Positions 1-6,078 are shown, counted from the stretch's first letter. The stretch is DNA of 7,729 nt from Spongiibacteraceae bacterium (GCA_030618505.1 JAUXDF010000140.1:1-7729); one strand, 5' to 3'. Made by a program: numbers and translations. The notes: generated by a model not told the origin, from the letters alone.

Positions 1-738
1 GACCCTGCTACCGCTTTGTTAACCAGCGCAAAAATGGAGGGTGAGGCTGCTCTGCTTAGTGGTACCAAAATGTGCGTACCGATTGCAGATAGGGCGGAGC
101 GAATTTTACTGGCCGCTAAAACGGAAAAGGGTATTGGTGTATTTTTACTGGATCCAAAGGTGGACGGAGTTGAATTGAATCGCTTAAAAGCCAGCTCTCA
201 GGAACCGCAGTTTGAGTTGGTATTGAATAATGCACAGGTAGCTGCGGCGGATATCATTTCGCTTGATCAGGGACTGGAGATTATGCGTTGGAGCGCCGAT
301 AGAAGCATCGCGGCTTATTGCGCCATGCAAACAGGACTATCGGATAAGGCCATGCGCATGACCGCTGCCTACACGGCAGAGCGCCAACAGTTTGGTGTGC
401 AGATAGCGACCTTTCAGGCTGTGGGTCACCGAGCTGCCGATTGTTATATTGATGTAGAATGTTTGCGCCTGGTTACCCAGCAAGCTGTTTCCTTACTGGA
501 CAGTGATAAAAAGGCCAGCACCGAGGTGCAAATTGCCAAGGTGTGGGCAGGTGATTGTGGTCACCGGGTTAGTTATGCTACTCAGCACCTTCATGGCGGT
601 GTGGGCATTGATAAAAATTACGCGCTGTGGCGCTATTGCGTCTGGTCTCGGCATATCGAAATGATCCTCGGCTCCAGTGCCGCTCAGCTGGCATGCTTAG
701 GCCAGCGCATTGCGCAGGGTAAAGCGTACGCTGAATAA
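1..738 (+). CDS. Acyl-CoA dehydrogenase, C-terminal part (5' end outside window)
   Basis: The frame is open from the first base, so 245 C-terminal residues of a roughly 380-residue flavoenzyme are visible and the N-terminal domain lies upstream. Acyl-CoA dehydrogenases oxidise acyl-CoA to 2-enoyl-CoA with FAD. The visible part covers the end of the middle beta domain and the C-terminal helical domain, with the family signatures AERQQFG (about nt 376-396) and QHLHGGVGID (about nt 583-612). The usual MCAD-type catalytic Glu in a YEGT-like motif is absent: the corresponding stretch reads HIEMILGSS. At the alternative isovaleryl-CoA-dehydrogenase-type position, just before a conserved Arg (ADRSIAA), the residue is Asp, codon 298-300. 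The HLHGG.GID and LG-type ending recall the acyl-CoA dehydrogenases of steroid and side-chain degradation, which often work as heteromers; that assignment is an inference. The stop is 35 bases before the kinase start, suggesting cotranscription. Confidence 0.9.
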   Translation, partial: DPATALLTSAKMEGEAALLSGTKMCVPIADRAERILLAAKTEKGIGVFLLDPKVDGVELNRLKASSQEPQFELVLNNAQVAAADIISLDQGLEIMRWSADRSIAAYCAMQTGLSDKAMRMTAAYTAERQQFGVQIATFQAVGHRAADCYIDVECLRLVTQQAVSLLDSDKKASTEVQIAKVWAGDCGHRVSYATQHLHGGVGIDKNYALWRYCVWSRHIEMILGSSAAQLACLGQRIAQGKAYAE

Positions 739-763
739 AACCTGAGCTGCATTTTCATTTGTT

Positions 764-767
764 GGAG
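764..767 (+). promoter_or_regulatory. Ribosome binding site deciding the kinase start
   Basis: GGAG sits six bases before GTG 774. In-frame TTG codons at 759 and 762 precede or overlap this GGAG and have no such site. ATG 786 has a GGAG only three bases upstream, which is too close. GTG 774 is therefore the best-supported start. Confidence 0.6.
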
Positions 768-773
768 AAAACC

Positions 774-2750
774 GTGGCGGAGAAAATGCCTCCTAAGCAG
801 AAGTCTAATAATCTGGGTTCTCAAATTAGTGTGGCACGCTTGACTGAGTTGCTGCGCCATTATTCGGCGCGTGGCTGGGCTGAGCTGATGGTGAAAGAGC
901 ACTTTGTCACGCGTAGTTTGTTGTTTAGTGATGACACTCTTGCCGATGCGGAGACTATTGCATTTGCCGAACAGCTGATCGCCAATATGATTGGCAGCGA
1001 AGCGGCTCACAAAGTGCTGATCGCCTTTATCGATAATGGCTACATGCATATTGCCGATGTCATGAACATTATCGATGGCGGTCGATACTTTTTTCATTTT
1101 AGTCAGGATTTACTGCATTCATCAATTGAGAACCTTGAGCAAGGCATCAGTATTGTTGATAAAAACCTTCGCCTGTTGGTTTGGAATAGTCGTTATATTG
1201 AACTTTTTGATTACCCAAAGGGCTTGGTTGTTGAAGGGCGGCCGGTAGAGGAGTTGATTCGCTACAACGTCGAGCGTGGAGAGTGCGGGAAGGGTAGTGT
1301 TGAGGAGCTGGTTCAGAGACGTATACTTCACCTTAAAAAGGGACAGCCACATTTTTTTGAGCGCTATCGCGGTGATGGAAAGGTCATCGCCATGCATGGT
1401 AACCCTATACCCGGTGGTGGTTACGTTACCAGTTTTTCCGATGTCAGTGCCCACAAACAACTGGTTCTTCAGTTAAAAGAGGCGAAGAAAAATCTCGAGT
1501 TAAGAGTCAGTGAGCGCACCCGTGAGTTAACCGTGCTCAATGAAACCTTGATGAAGGAAATTGCTGCCCGTACGCAAATAGAAGAAGATCTGCGTCAGGC
1601 CAAATTGCGAGCGGATGAGGGCAATAAAAGTAAAACCCGATTTCTTGCCGCCGCCACCCATGATCTGATGCAGCCGCTTAATGCGGCAGGTTTGTTTACC
1701 TCGGCACTGGCTCAGCGTCTTGACGGGGATATCGAAAAGGGCTTTGTTGGCAATATCACCTCCTCATTAAATGCGGCTGAGACAATGTTAAGCAGCCTAC
1801 TTGAAGCTTCCAGGTTGGACTCCGGTGCTGTTCAGCCTGATACAGAAAATTTTTCGATTGATCAGGTGATTGCGGCCTTGGGTGCAGAATTTACGGTATT
1901 GGCCAATGAACAGGGGCTGGCCTTTCATAAAGTATCCAGCAGCTTGATGATACACAGCAACAAACAATTGTTAAGGCGCATACTACAAAATTTTCTTTCC
2001 AATGCTTTGCGCTATACAACGGAGGGCCGGATTCTTTTAGGTTGCCGTAGAAAGGGGGCGATGTGTCAGGTTGAGGTCTGGGATACCGGCGAAGGCATTC
2101 CCCAGGATAAACTGGATGAGATTTTTGAAGTATTTCATCGCCTGGAACGTACCGAAGAAATTCTCACCGCAGAGCGTGGCACTGGTTTGGGCTTGGCGAT
2201 TTCTGATCGATTAGCCAAGCTGCTAGGGCATAAAATACTAGTGCGTTCCTGGCCTGGCAAGGGCTCTGTATTTATTGTGCAAATCCCCCTTGCTGAACGG
2301 GATGAGGGTGTCGGTGAGGTGACTTCGAGCGAGACAGAAAAGGAGATGCCTGAGTGGAAGCCGGTAGGTGGGCTTGAAGGCTGTCGTGTGCTCTGTGTTG
2401 ATAATGATCTTTCCGTGTTAAAAGGGATGGAAGCTATCTTGAGCACCTGGGGCTGCAAGGTCAGCTCGGCTGTTGATTATACCAGTGCCAGCCAATGCTT
2501 TGGTGAGGGTGCTTTCCCTGATATTATTCTGGCCGATTATCAGTTGGATAAGGAGACGGGAATTGAATTGATGGAAAGGTTGCGAGAGGACTTTGCTGTT
2601 TCTATTCCTGGCCTGGTTATCAGTGCAAATAATACCCCGGCGGTTAGAGGAGAGGCTGATCAGCACGGGTTTTTGTTTTTACCTAAACCGCTCAAGCCGG
2701 CGGCTTTAAGGGCAGTTATGTCAACCTTGCTAGAGGCAGGAGAGGGTTAG
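774..2750 (+). CDS. PAS-containing soluble hybrid histidine kinase, CrbS/MxtR-like core
   Basis: A 658-residue cytoplasmic sensor kinase; no membrane segment is visible. Domains in order (numbered from GTG 774): an N-terminal helical region (about 20-115) resembling the segment that follows the transporter in CrbS-type kinases; a PAS domain (about 120-225, with IVDKNLRLLVWN and GNPIPGGG); a coiled coil (about 230-285); HisKA with the phospho-acceptor His296 in ATHDLMQPLNAA; HATPase_c with N-box NFLSNALRYT (Asn410), G1 WDTGEGIP (Asp437) and G2 GTGLGLA (469-475); then a receiver with acidic pair Asp543/Asp545, phospho-acceptor Asp588 (LADYQ), Ser617 and Lys638 (LPKP). All catalytic motifs are intact. 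The HDLMQPLNAA box and PAS type match the CrbS/MxtR, NahK and ErcS'-type kinases. CrbS and MxtR carry an N-terminal SLC5 transporter that is missing here. The likely partner is the convergent LuxR-type regulator. The stimulus is unknown. Confidence 0.93.
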   Translation: MAEKMPPKQKSNNLGSQISVARLTELLRHYSARGWAELMVKEHFVTRSLLFSDDTLADAETIAFAEQLIANMIGSEAAHKVLIAFIDNGYMHIADVMNIIDGGRYFFHFSQDLLHSSIENLEQGISIVDKNLRLLVWNSRYIELFDYPKGLVVEGRPVEELIRYNVERGECGKGSVEELVQRRILHLKKGQPHFFERYRGDGKVIAMHGNPIPGGGYVTSFSDVSAHKQLVLQLKEAKKNLELRVSERTRELTVLNETLMKEIAARTQIEEDLRQAKLRADEGNKSKTRFLAAATHDLMQPLNAAGLFTSALAQRLDGDIEKGFVGNITSSLNAAETMLSSLLEASRLDSGAVQPDTENFSIDQVIAALGAEFTVLANEQGLAFHKVSSSLMIHSNKQLLRRILQNFLSNALRYTTEGRILLGCRRKGAMCQVEVWDTGEGIPQDKLDEIFEVFHRLERTEEILTAERGTGLGLAISDRLAKLLGHKILVRSWPGKGSVFIVQIPLAERDEGVGEVTSSETEKEMPEWKPVGGLEGCRVLCVDNDLSVLKGMEAILSTWGCKVSSAVDYTSASQCFGEGAFPDIILADYQLDKETGIELMERLREDFAVSIPGLVISANNTPAVRGEADQHGFLFLPKPLKPAALRAVMSTLLEAGEG

Positions 2751-2765
2751 GGAAGGACGCCGCCT

Positions 2766-2791
2766 GGATGCTAAGGGCTTATTTAGCATCC
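2766..2791. terminator. Hairpin shared by two convergent genes, possible bidirectional terminator
   Basis: A perfect 9-bp stem, GGATGCTAA (2766-2774) with TTAGCATCC (2783-2791), has an 8-base loop. It lies 15 bases after the kinase stop, and its right half contains the last codons and part of the stop region of the response regulator on the other strand. Neither side has a clear T-run, so intrinsic termination is plausible but not proven. It may instead act as a 3'-end stabilising structure. Confidence 0.5.
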
Positions 2792-3438
2792 TCGTCATCA
2801 ACATTTAAATAAGCCGCAGCGATGACAGCCTGCGTTCGATTATTAACTCCCAGCTTTTTGAATACCGCCGTCATGTGTGTGCGCACAGTGGCTTCAGAAA
2901 TATTTAAACGATCGGCAATCTGTTTGTTCAGCAGGCCTTTTCCCAAATGCATCAAAATCCTGAATTGCTGAGGTGTTAGGGTGCGAAGACGTACGGCAAA
3001 ATCACGCTCTTCATTGCTGCGCTGGGCATCGGGCATTTCGCTGGCAGGGGGAAGCCATATGTTGCCCTCAAGAATAGTCTTCATCGCCGTGGTAATGGTG
3101 GCCAAGGGCGAGGACTTTGGAATAAAACCCGAGGCGCCAAAATCGATAGAGCGCTGGCCAATATCGGGGCTTTCACTGGCGGAGACAACAACTACGGGCA
3201 GTTTTGGAAACTCCCGACGAATTAATACCAGCCCGGAAAAACCCTTGGCTCCTGGCATATGTAAATCGAGTAGTACGAGGTCGGCATCCTGATGCTGGCG
3301 TGCGGCAATTTCCAGATTTTTAATGGAGTCACATTCAATGATTTCAGCGTTTTTGAATGTCCCGTTAACCGCTTGGCTTAGGGCTGCTCGAAAGAGGGGG
3401 TGATCGTCTGCAACAAGAAATTTGGTGCTGCCCTGCAT
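2779..3438 (-). CDS. NarL/LuxR-type response regulator, CrbR/ErdR-like
   Basis: A 219-residue two-component DNA-binding regulator. The receiver (about 6-122) has Asp11/Asp12 (ADDHPLF), phospho-acceptor Asp58 (LVLLDLHMPG), Ser86 and Lys108 (GFIPKSS). The LuxR-type helix-turn-helix (about 153-208) contains LTPQQFRILMHLGKGLLNKQ, then IADRLNISEATVRTHM and KKLGVNNRTQAVIAAA. These signatures match the CrbR/ErdR branch of NarL-type regulators, which activates acetyl-CoA synthetase and related carbon genes in Vibrio and Pseudomonas; the target genes here are not known. The ATG at 3438 is preceded by GGAG at an 8-base spacing, supporting the start. The gene is tail-to-tail with the hybrid kinase, 28 bases apart, and the pair is very probably cognate. 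Its upstream region carries four tandem 14-bp repeats and a small hairpin. Confidence 0.93.
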   Translation of the reverse strand: MQGSTKFLVADDHPLFRAALSQAVNGTFKNAEIIECDSIKNLEIAARQHQDADLVLLDLHMPGAKGFSGLVLIRREFPKLPVVVVSASESPDIGQRSIDFGASGFIPKSSPLATITTAMKTILEGNIWLPPASEMPDAQRSNEERDFAVRLRTLTPQQFRILMHLGKGLLNKQIADRLNISEATVRTHMTAVFKKLGVNNRTQAVIAAAYLNVDDEDAK

Positions 3439-3473
3439 TCATTCTGCTCCAAATGAAATAAGCGATCGTAAAG

Positions 3474-3489
3474 ACGACCTCCTTGTCGT
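3474..3489 (-). promoter_or_regulatory. Small hairpin with a Shine-Dalgarno-like loop upstream of the response regulator
   Basis: On the minus strand, ACGAC and GTCGT form a 5-bp stem around the loop AAGGAG, and stem plus loop create AAGGAGGT, an ideal ribosome-binding sequence. No start codon follows at a usable distance; the real regulator start lies about 40 bases further on with its own GGAG. It may be a leader element or chance. Confidence 0.3.
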
Positions 3490-3509
3490 GAAATCCTGTC
3501 TTAGCGATT

Positions 3510-3565
3510 TAGTCCTGCAAGCATGATCCTACAAGATTAACCCTACAAACTTAGCCCTACAGCAG
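3510..3565. repeat. Four tandem degenerate 14-bp repeats
   Basis: Four consecutive units with an exact 14-base period: TAGTCCTGCAAGCA (3510-3523), TGATCCTACAAGAT (3524-3537), TAACCCTACAAACT (3538-3551) and TAGCCCTACAGCAG (3552-3565). The shared core is YCCTRCA. A fifth, shifted TCCTG occurs at 3494. The last unit covers the stop codon of the TetR gene on the minus strand. The array lies upstream of the response regulator gene, so it could be a multi-site operator or a decaying small tandem duplication. Confidence 0.7.
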
Positions 3566-4108
3566 GGTTTCACTGATGCTAATTAAAACAGCATTTTCGT
3601 CTTTAATCGATTTACTGGAAAAAGGATCAGTATTTAAGACTTCTGCATGCAGTGCTGCCAGAGCAATATGCCCGAACATCTGATTATTACAGGCCATGAA
3701 GAAGGAGCTTTTGTCCCCTTTGGTCTTAACCCTTTTGTTGGTGATTTCCCAGAAGGGGCGATACCAGCTGTCTACCAATAGCTTGCGATGTTCTCCGCCT
3801 CTTAATGTGGCGTGGAAGGCAAAGCGAGCCAGGTTAGGGTTGTCGATGCTGTATTGAAATATCAACTTAAGATATTCGGAGGGCTCACTGGAGGCTTCGG
3901 ACTCTTCAAGCATCTCGAAAAAAGGTTTTACCATACGCTCAATAACGCCTTCGTAAAGATCCTGCTTGTTGCGAAAGTGCTTGTAAATCGCACTGGGTCG
4001 AATGCCGACAACGCTAGAGATATCCTCCATTGATGTGGATTTATAGCCTTTTTCTGCAAAAAAGCCTTCCGCTGCATCTAGGAGCAGTTTTTTTGTTGGT
4101 CTCTTCAT
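3557..4108 (-). CDS. TetR-family transcriptional regulator (first)
   Basis: A 183-residue one-component repressor-type protein. The N-terminal TetR helix-turn-helix is clear (about residues 8-54): LLLDAAEGFFAEKGYKSTS, then MEDISSVVGIRPSAIYKHF, followed by RNKQDLYEGV. The remaining C-terminal helices form the ligand and dimer domain; it is diverged and gives no ligand assignment. ATG 4108 is preceded by GGGA at a 7-base spacing. A promoter with TTGTGA and TATAAC and an overlapping inverted repeat lies just upstream, consistent with autoregulation. The gene is divergent from a second, dissimilar TetR gene and is followed on the same strand by the response regulator, 118 bases further on. Targets are unknown; the adjacent acyl-CoA dehydrogenase region or the genes beyond it are candidates by position only. 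Confidence 0.9.
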   Translation of the reverse strand: MKRPTKKLLLDAAEGFFAEKGYKSTSMEDISSVVGIRPSAIYKHFRNKQDLYEGVIERMVKPFFEMLEESEASSEPSEYLKLIFQYSIDNPNLARFAFHATLRGGEHRKLLVDSWYRPFWEITNKRVKTKGDKSSFFMACNNQMFGHIALAALHAEVLNTDPFSSKSIKDENAVLISISETLL

Positions 4109-4152
4109 ACTAGTTTCCCATAGGTTCTGTAGTGTAGTTATTTGTAATTATT

Positions 4153-4180
4153 GTTATAGGACGGGCTATGATAGTCACAA
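4153..4180 (-). promoter_or_regulatory. Candidate sigma70-type promoter of the first TetR gene
   Basis: Read on the minus strand, TTGTGA (4180-4175) and TATAAC (4158-4153) are separated by 16 bases. They match the -35 and -10 consensus at 4 of 6 and 5 of 6 positions. The predicted start of transcription gives a leader of roughly 40 bases. The -35 box lies inside an inverted repeat. Confidence 0.5.
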
Positions 4181-4198
4181 GCTGTGAGGATTACAGCT
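4175..4198. promoter_or_regulatory. Overlapping inverted repeats, candidate TetR operator
   Basis: TCACA-AGC-TGTGA (4175-4187) is a perfect 5-bp-arm inverted repeat that overlaps AGCTGT (4180-4185) and ACAGCT (4193-4198), a 6-bp-arm repeat with a 7-base spacer. Both overlap or abut the -35 box of the first TetR gene, where a repressor would block transcription. Which protein binds is inference. Confidence 0.45.
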
Positions 4199-4219
4199 AA
4201 AATATTAGAATTGTTAGTA

Positions 4220-4249
4220 ATAATGTTAATTATGTAACATTAACATTAT
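4220..4249. promoter_or_regulatory. Perfect 11-bp-arm inverted repeat, candidate operator
   Basis: ATAATGTTAAT (4220-4230) and ATTAACATTAT (4239-4249) are exact reverse complements around an 8-base spacer. A nested TGTTA...TAACA lies at 4224-4239, and ATTATGTAA occurs twice, 16 bases apart (4229 and 4245). It sits about 75 bases before the second TetR start, in the middle of the divergent region. The size and symmetry suit a TetR dimer site. AT-richness raises the chance background. Confidence 0.5.
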
Positions 4250-4324
4250 GTAAGAGAAAAATGGTTACCAAAATCTGGTTTGTAATCTTGATATGTTATT
4301 AGCTTTAGCCGCGCGGGGTGAAAT

Positions 4325-5023
4325 GTGTCGAAAAACACGCTTGTTAATTATCAGGGAAAGAAAATCTCCAGAGTCAGCGGTCTGGAGCGCAGGCTGTTAA
4401 TTATCAAAGCAACCTGGCGAATTATCATCAAGGATGGTATGCGTGGTGTTAGACATAGAGCTGTTGCTACCGAAGCAGGAGTGCCCCTGGCAGCAACAAC
4501 ATATTATTTTCGAAATCTTGAGGACTTGATTACTGCCGCATTTACTCATTGGGCAGAGCAGGCTTCGGTTTATAGTGTGCGTTTTCGTGAGGCTTGTGAC
4601 TCAGCGATCAGTGATATTGATGAAATAAAACTGCAAGATAAGCAGGTGAGAGCAAACTTGGCTGAGAAGGTTAGTGAATTAACCCGGGTGCATATTGTTG
4701 ATCAGATCGTTAAACGCAGTGATGATCGAATACTTGAGTTGGCTTTTCAACATGAGGCACTGCGTAACGATAAACTGAAATCGCTGGTGGTGAGCCAGCA
4801 GTACGCATTTATTAAGGGACTGAAAATATTCCACCAAAAAATTGGTAGTAAAGACCCTGAAGCGGATGCGCGTATTTCTATCGGCGTGATCTCTCGTTTA
4901 GAGCAGGAGGCCAGCATGCTTGGGCTTGATAATTTTGATCAGAGTTGTATTAGCCGCACCGTGCGGCGCCATGTTTTTTCTGTGTTTGAGATGGCAGATC
5001 CGCTGGTTAATCAGCGAAACTAA
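4325..5023 (+). CDS. TetR-family transcriptional regulator (second)
   Basis: A 232-residue TetR-type regulator. The helix-turn-helix (about 22-70) reads LLIIKATWRIIIKDGMRGVR, then HRAVATEAGVPLAATTYYF, then RNLEDLITAAF. The PLAATTYYF recognition-helix type is found in proteobacterial TetR proteins with longer C-terminal domains; no ligand can be assigned. GTG 4325 is chosen because it follows GGGGTG at a suitable distance. An ATG overlapping it at 4323 is in another frame. A basic N-terminal tail of about 20 residues precedes the DNA-binding domain. The gene is divergent from the first TetR gene; the two proteins share only the fold, so they are not a recent duplication. The 140 bases after its stop carry no clear terminator. 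Confidence 0.9.
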   Translation: MSKNTLVNYQGKKISRVSGLERRLLIIKATWRIIIKDGMRGVRHRAVATEAGVPLAATTYYFRNLEDLITAAFTHWAEQASVYSVRFREACDSAISDIDEIKLQDKQVRANLAEKVSELTRVHIVDQIVKRSDDRILELAFQHEALRNDKLKSLVVSQQYAFIKGLKIFHQKIGSKDPEADARISIGVISRLEQEASMLGLDNFDQSCISRTVRRHVFSVFEMADPLVNQRN

Positions 5024-5119
5024 GGATGGCCGTCGGACGGGCACTAGCTCGTTAATTTGTGCATTCAGCTCGAGCAGTTGCTGACGGTCATATTGAAGCT
5101 GTTCTTGCTGTTGTACCTC
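5024..5119 (-). pseudogene. Possible remnant of a coiled-coil coding sequence
   Basis: The minus strand from 5119 downward reads, without stop, a Gln/Leu-rich stretch containing QQEQLQYDRQQLLELNAQ and INELVPVRRPS, with a heptad-like pattern. A TGA at 5122-5120 closes the frame upstream and no good start codon or ribosome site precedes it. The open frame continues to about 4912, under the second TetR gene. It could be a decayed gene tail, a fragment joined to a neighbour in relatives, or chance. It follows the lipoprotein gene on the same strand. Confidence 0.3.
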
Positions 5120-5163
5120 TCAGGTGCGGATAATTACTTGTTAAGTCCTGTTTTGTTGTCTTG

Positions 5164-5931
5164 TTAGCGTACCTTGCTGGGATATTTTTTCATAACGATT
5201 AGCGGGTGAAAGGCCAACTGTATTCCCTCTTCAATTTGTGAGTCTTTGTTGAGCACGTGGCGGCGTCGGATAAAGCTGGGATTAGCCGCTTTCATATCAA
5301 TAGCCTCGGTGACTTCAATGCCGCCGATACTGGTAAAGACCCGTTTCAGACTACCATCGTAGATGCTAACCCAAAGCGACACTGCTTTGACGTTTTGTGA
5401 CCAGTTAAAATCGGCGGGTACACCAGCGCCAGGGCCTTGCAGCGAGGGCTTTCGACTGACACCATCCCAGCGGGCAATATGATTCATGCCGCCACTAAAT
5501 TGTATATCGCGCTCAATCAGGTCGGTAAAAACTACTGCGTCAATGTTTGCGTTTTTGGTCAAATCCTCAATGGTTTCTGCCAGAGCAGACTGGAAGTACT
5601 TTGATAATTTACCTGTCGAGGGGTTATAGAGCTCGCCGTATTTATGAGTGGCTTTTTCCCAGCGAGATTCAAATAGACGGCTTGAGGAGACGCTAAAGCC
5701 ATTTTGTCGCAGGTAATGTGCAACCTTGTCATCGATTTGTTTTTCCGATTTTTTCAGGTGCATTCGACTCGGTTTGCCCAGGTTGATGGAGGCTATAACC
5801 AGGTGTTTGAATTCAGGGTTGTTAAGGATACCCTCATCTATTTGATAGTCGAATACACTTGGGTTGTATGGCGCGCTACTACAAGCGCTCAGGCTTGCAG
5901 AGAGTATGAAAATGATCAATATTCGGGTCAC
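5164..5931 (-). CDS. Putative lipoprotein of unknown function
   Basis: A 255-residue protein starting with a lipoprotein signal: MTRILIIFILSASLSAC has a short basic end, a hydrophobic core and a lipobox LSAC with Cys17 as the lipidated residue. Ser at +2 suggests outer-membrane sorting in Gram-negatives. The mature part mixes strands and helices (HLVIASINLG at 43-52, KVAHYLRQNGFSV at 69-81, NIDAVVFTDLIERDI at 129-143, AVSLWVSIYDGSLKRVF at 183-199). It is reminiscent of small periplasmic alpha/beta domains, but I do not recognise a named family. The start is GTG 5931, preceded by a weak GAGAAAA; a nearby upstream ATG is out of frame and runs straight into a stop. It is divergent from the YbfF-like hydrolase, with candidate promoters and a palindrome between. 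Role unknown. Confidence 0.8.
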   Translation of the reverse strand: MTRILIIFILSASLSACSSAPYNPSVFDYQIDEGILNNPEFKHLVIASINLGKPSRMHLKKSEKQIDDKVAHYLRQNGFSVSSSRLFESRWEKATHKYGELYNPSTGKLSKYFQSALAETIEDLTKNANIDAVVFTDLIERDIQFSGGMNHIARWDGVSRKPSLQGPGAGVPADFNWSQNVKAVSLWVSIYDGSLKRVFTSIGGIEVTEAIDMKAANPSFIRRRHVLNKDSQIEEGIQLAFHPLIVMKKYPSKVR

Positions 5932-5964
5932 GGTTATTTTCTCATCTAGATGGGTGGCGTGTTT

Positions 5965-6009
5965 ATTCTAGCAACCGGCTAATCTATTGAAAAGTCGCGA
6001 CTTTATCAA
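5965..6009 (-). promoter_or_regulatory. Candidate overlapping promoters of the lipoprotein gene
   Basis: Read on the minus strand, TTGATA (6009-6004), a 17-base spacer and TAGATT (5986-5981) form one candidate. TTTTCA (5993-5988), a 17-base spacer and TAGAAT (5970-5965) form a second. Both have 4-5 of 6 consensus bases per box. The 14-bp palindrome at 5991-6004 lies in the spacer of the first and over the -35 box of the second. Confidence 0.4.
5991..6004. promoter_or_regulatory. Perfect 14-bp palindrome, candidate operator
   Basis: AAAGTCGCGACTTT is a perfect palindrome with no spacer, between the divergent lipoprotein and hydrolase genes. It would lie inside the lipoprotein promoter and about 45-60 bases before the predicted hydrolase transcript start, so one bound protein could affect both. 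The binding protein is not identifiable. Confidence 0.5.
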
Positions 6010-6032
6010 TCTGGAGATTTGGCCTCAGATTT

Positions 6033-6041
6033 TGTTAAAAT
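6033..6041 (+). promoter_or_regulatory. Candidate extended -10 promoter element of the hydrolase gene
   Basis: TGTTAAAAT matches an extended -10 element (TG, one base, then TAAAAT). No good -35 is seen. Transcription would start near 6048, which fits the ATG at 6079 and disfavours upstream TTG/ATG starts. Confidence 0.4.
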
Positions 6042-6078
6042 GAGTGGGTTAATACCTATCCCAGTCTACGGAATTAAG

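Noticed and set aside
759..773. Kinase start at TTG 759 or 762
   Set aside because: These codons overlap or precede the only good ribosome binding site, which is correctly spaced for GTG 774.
1122..1460. Antisense reading frame of 112 codons inside the kinase
   Set aside because: It is a mirror of the PAS-coding region with no recognisable domain. The kinase frame explains the sequence fully.
2981..3292. Plus-strand reading frame opposite the response regulator
   Set aside because: It lies wholly within a well-supported gene and encodes no recognisable protein.
3510..3565. CRISPR-like array
   Set aside because: Units are 14 bases and directly abutting with no spacers, and no cas gene is nearby.
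4175..4187. CRP binding site
   Set aside because: The half-sites are in the wrong order and spacing: TCACA before TGTGA with a 3-base gap, whereas CRP uses TGTGA, six bases, then TCACA.
5030..5040. Terminator after the second TetR gene (CCGTC-G-GACGG)
   Set aside because: A one-base loop cannot form a stable hairpin without losing pairs, and no T-run follows.
6019..6078. N-terminal extension of the YbfF-like hydrolase from TTG 6019 or ATG 6040
   Set aside because: The GGAG before 6019 is only two bases away, ATG 6040 overlaps a likely -10 element, and the added residues do not match the family's N-terminus.
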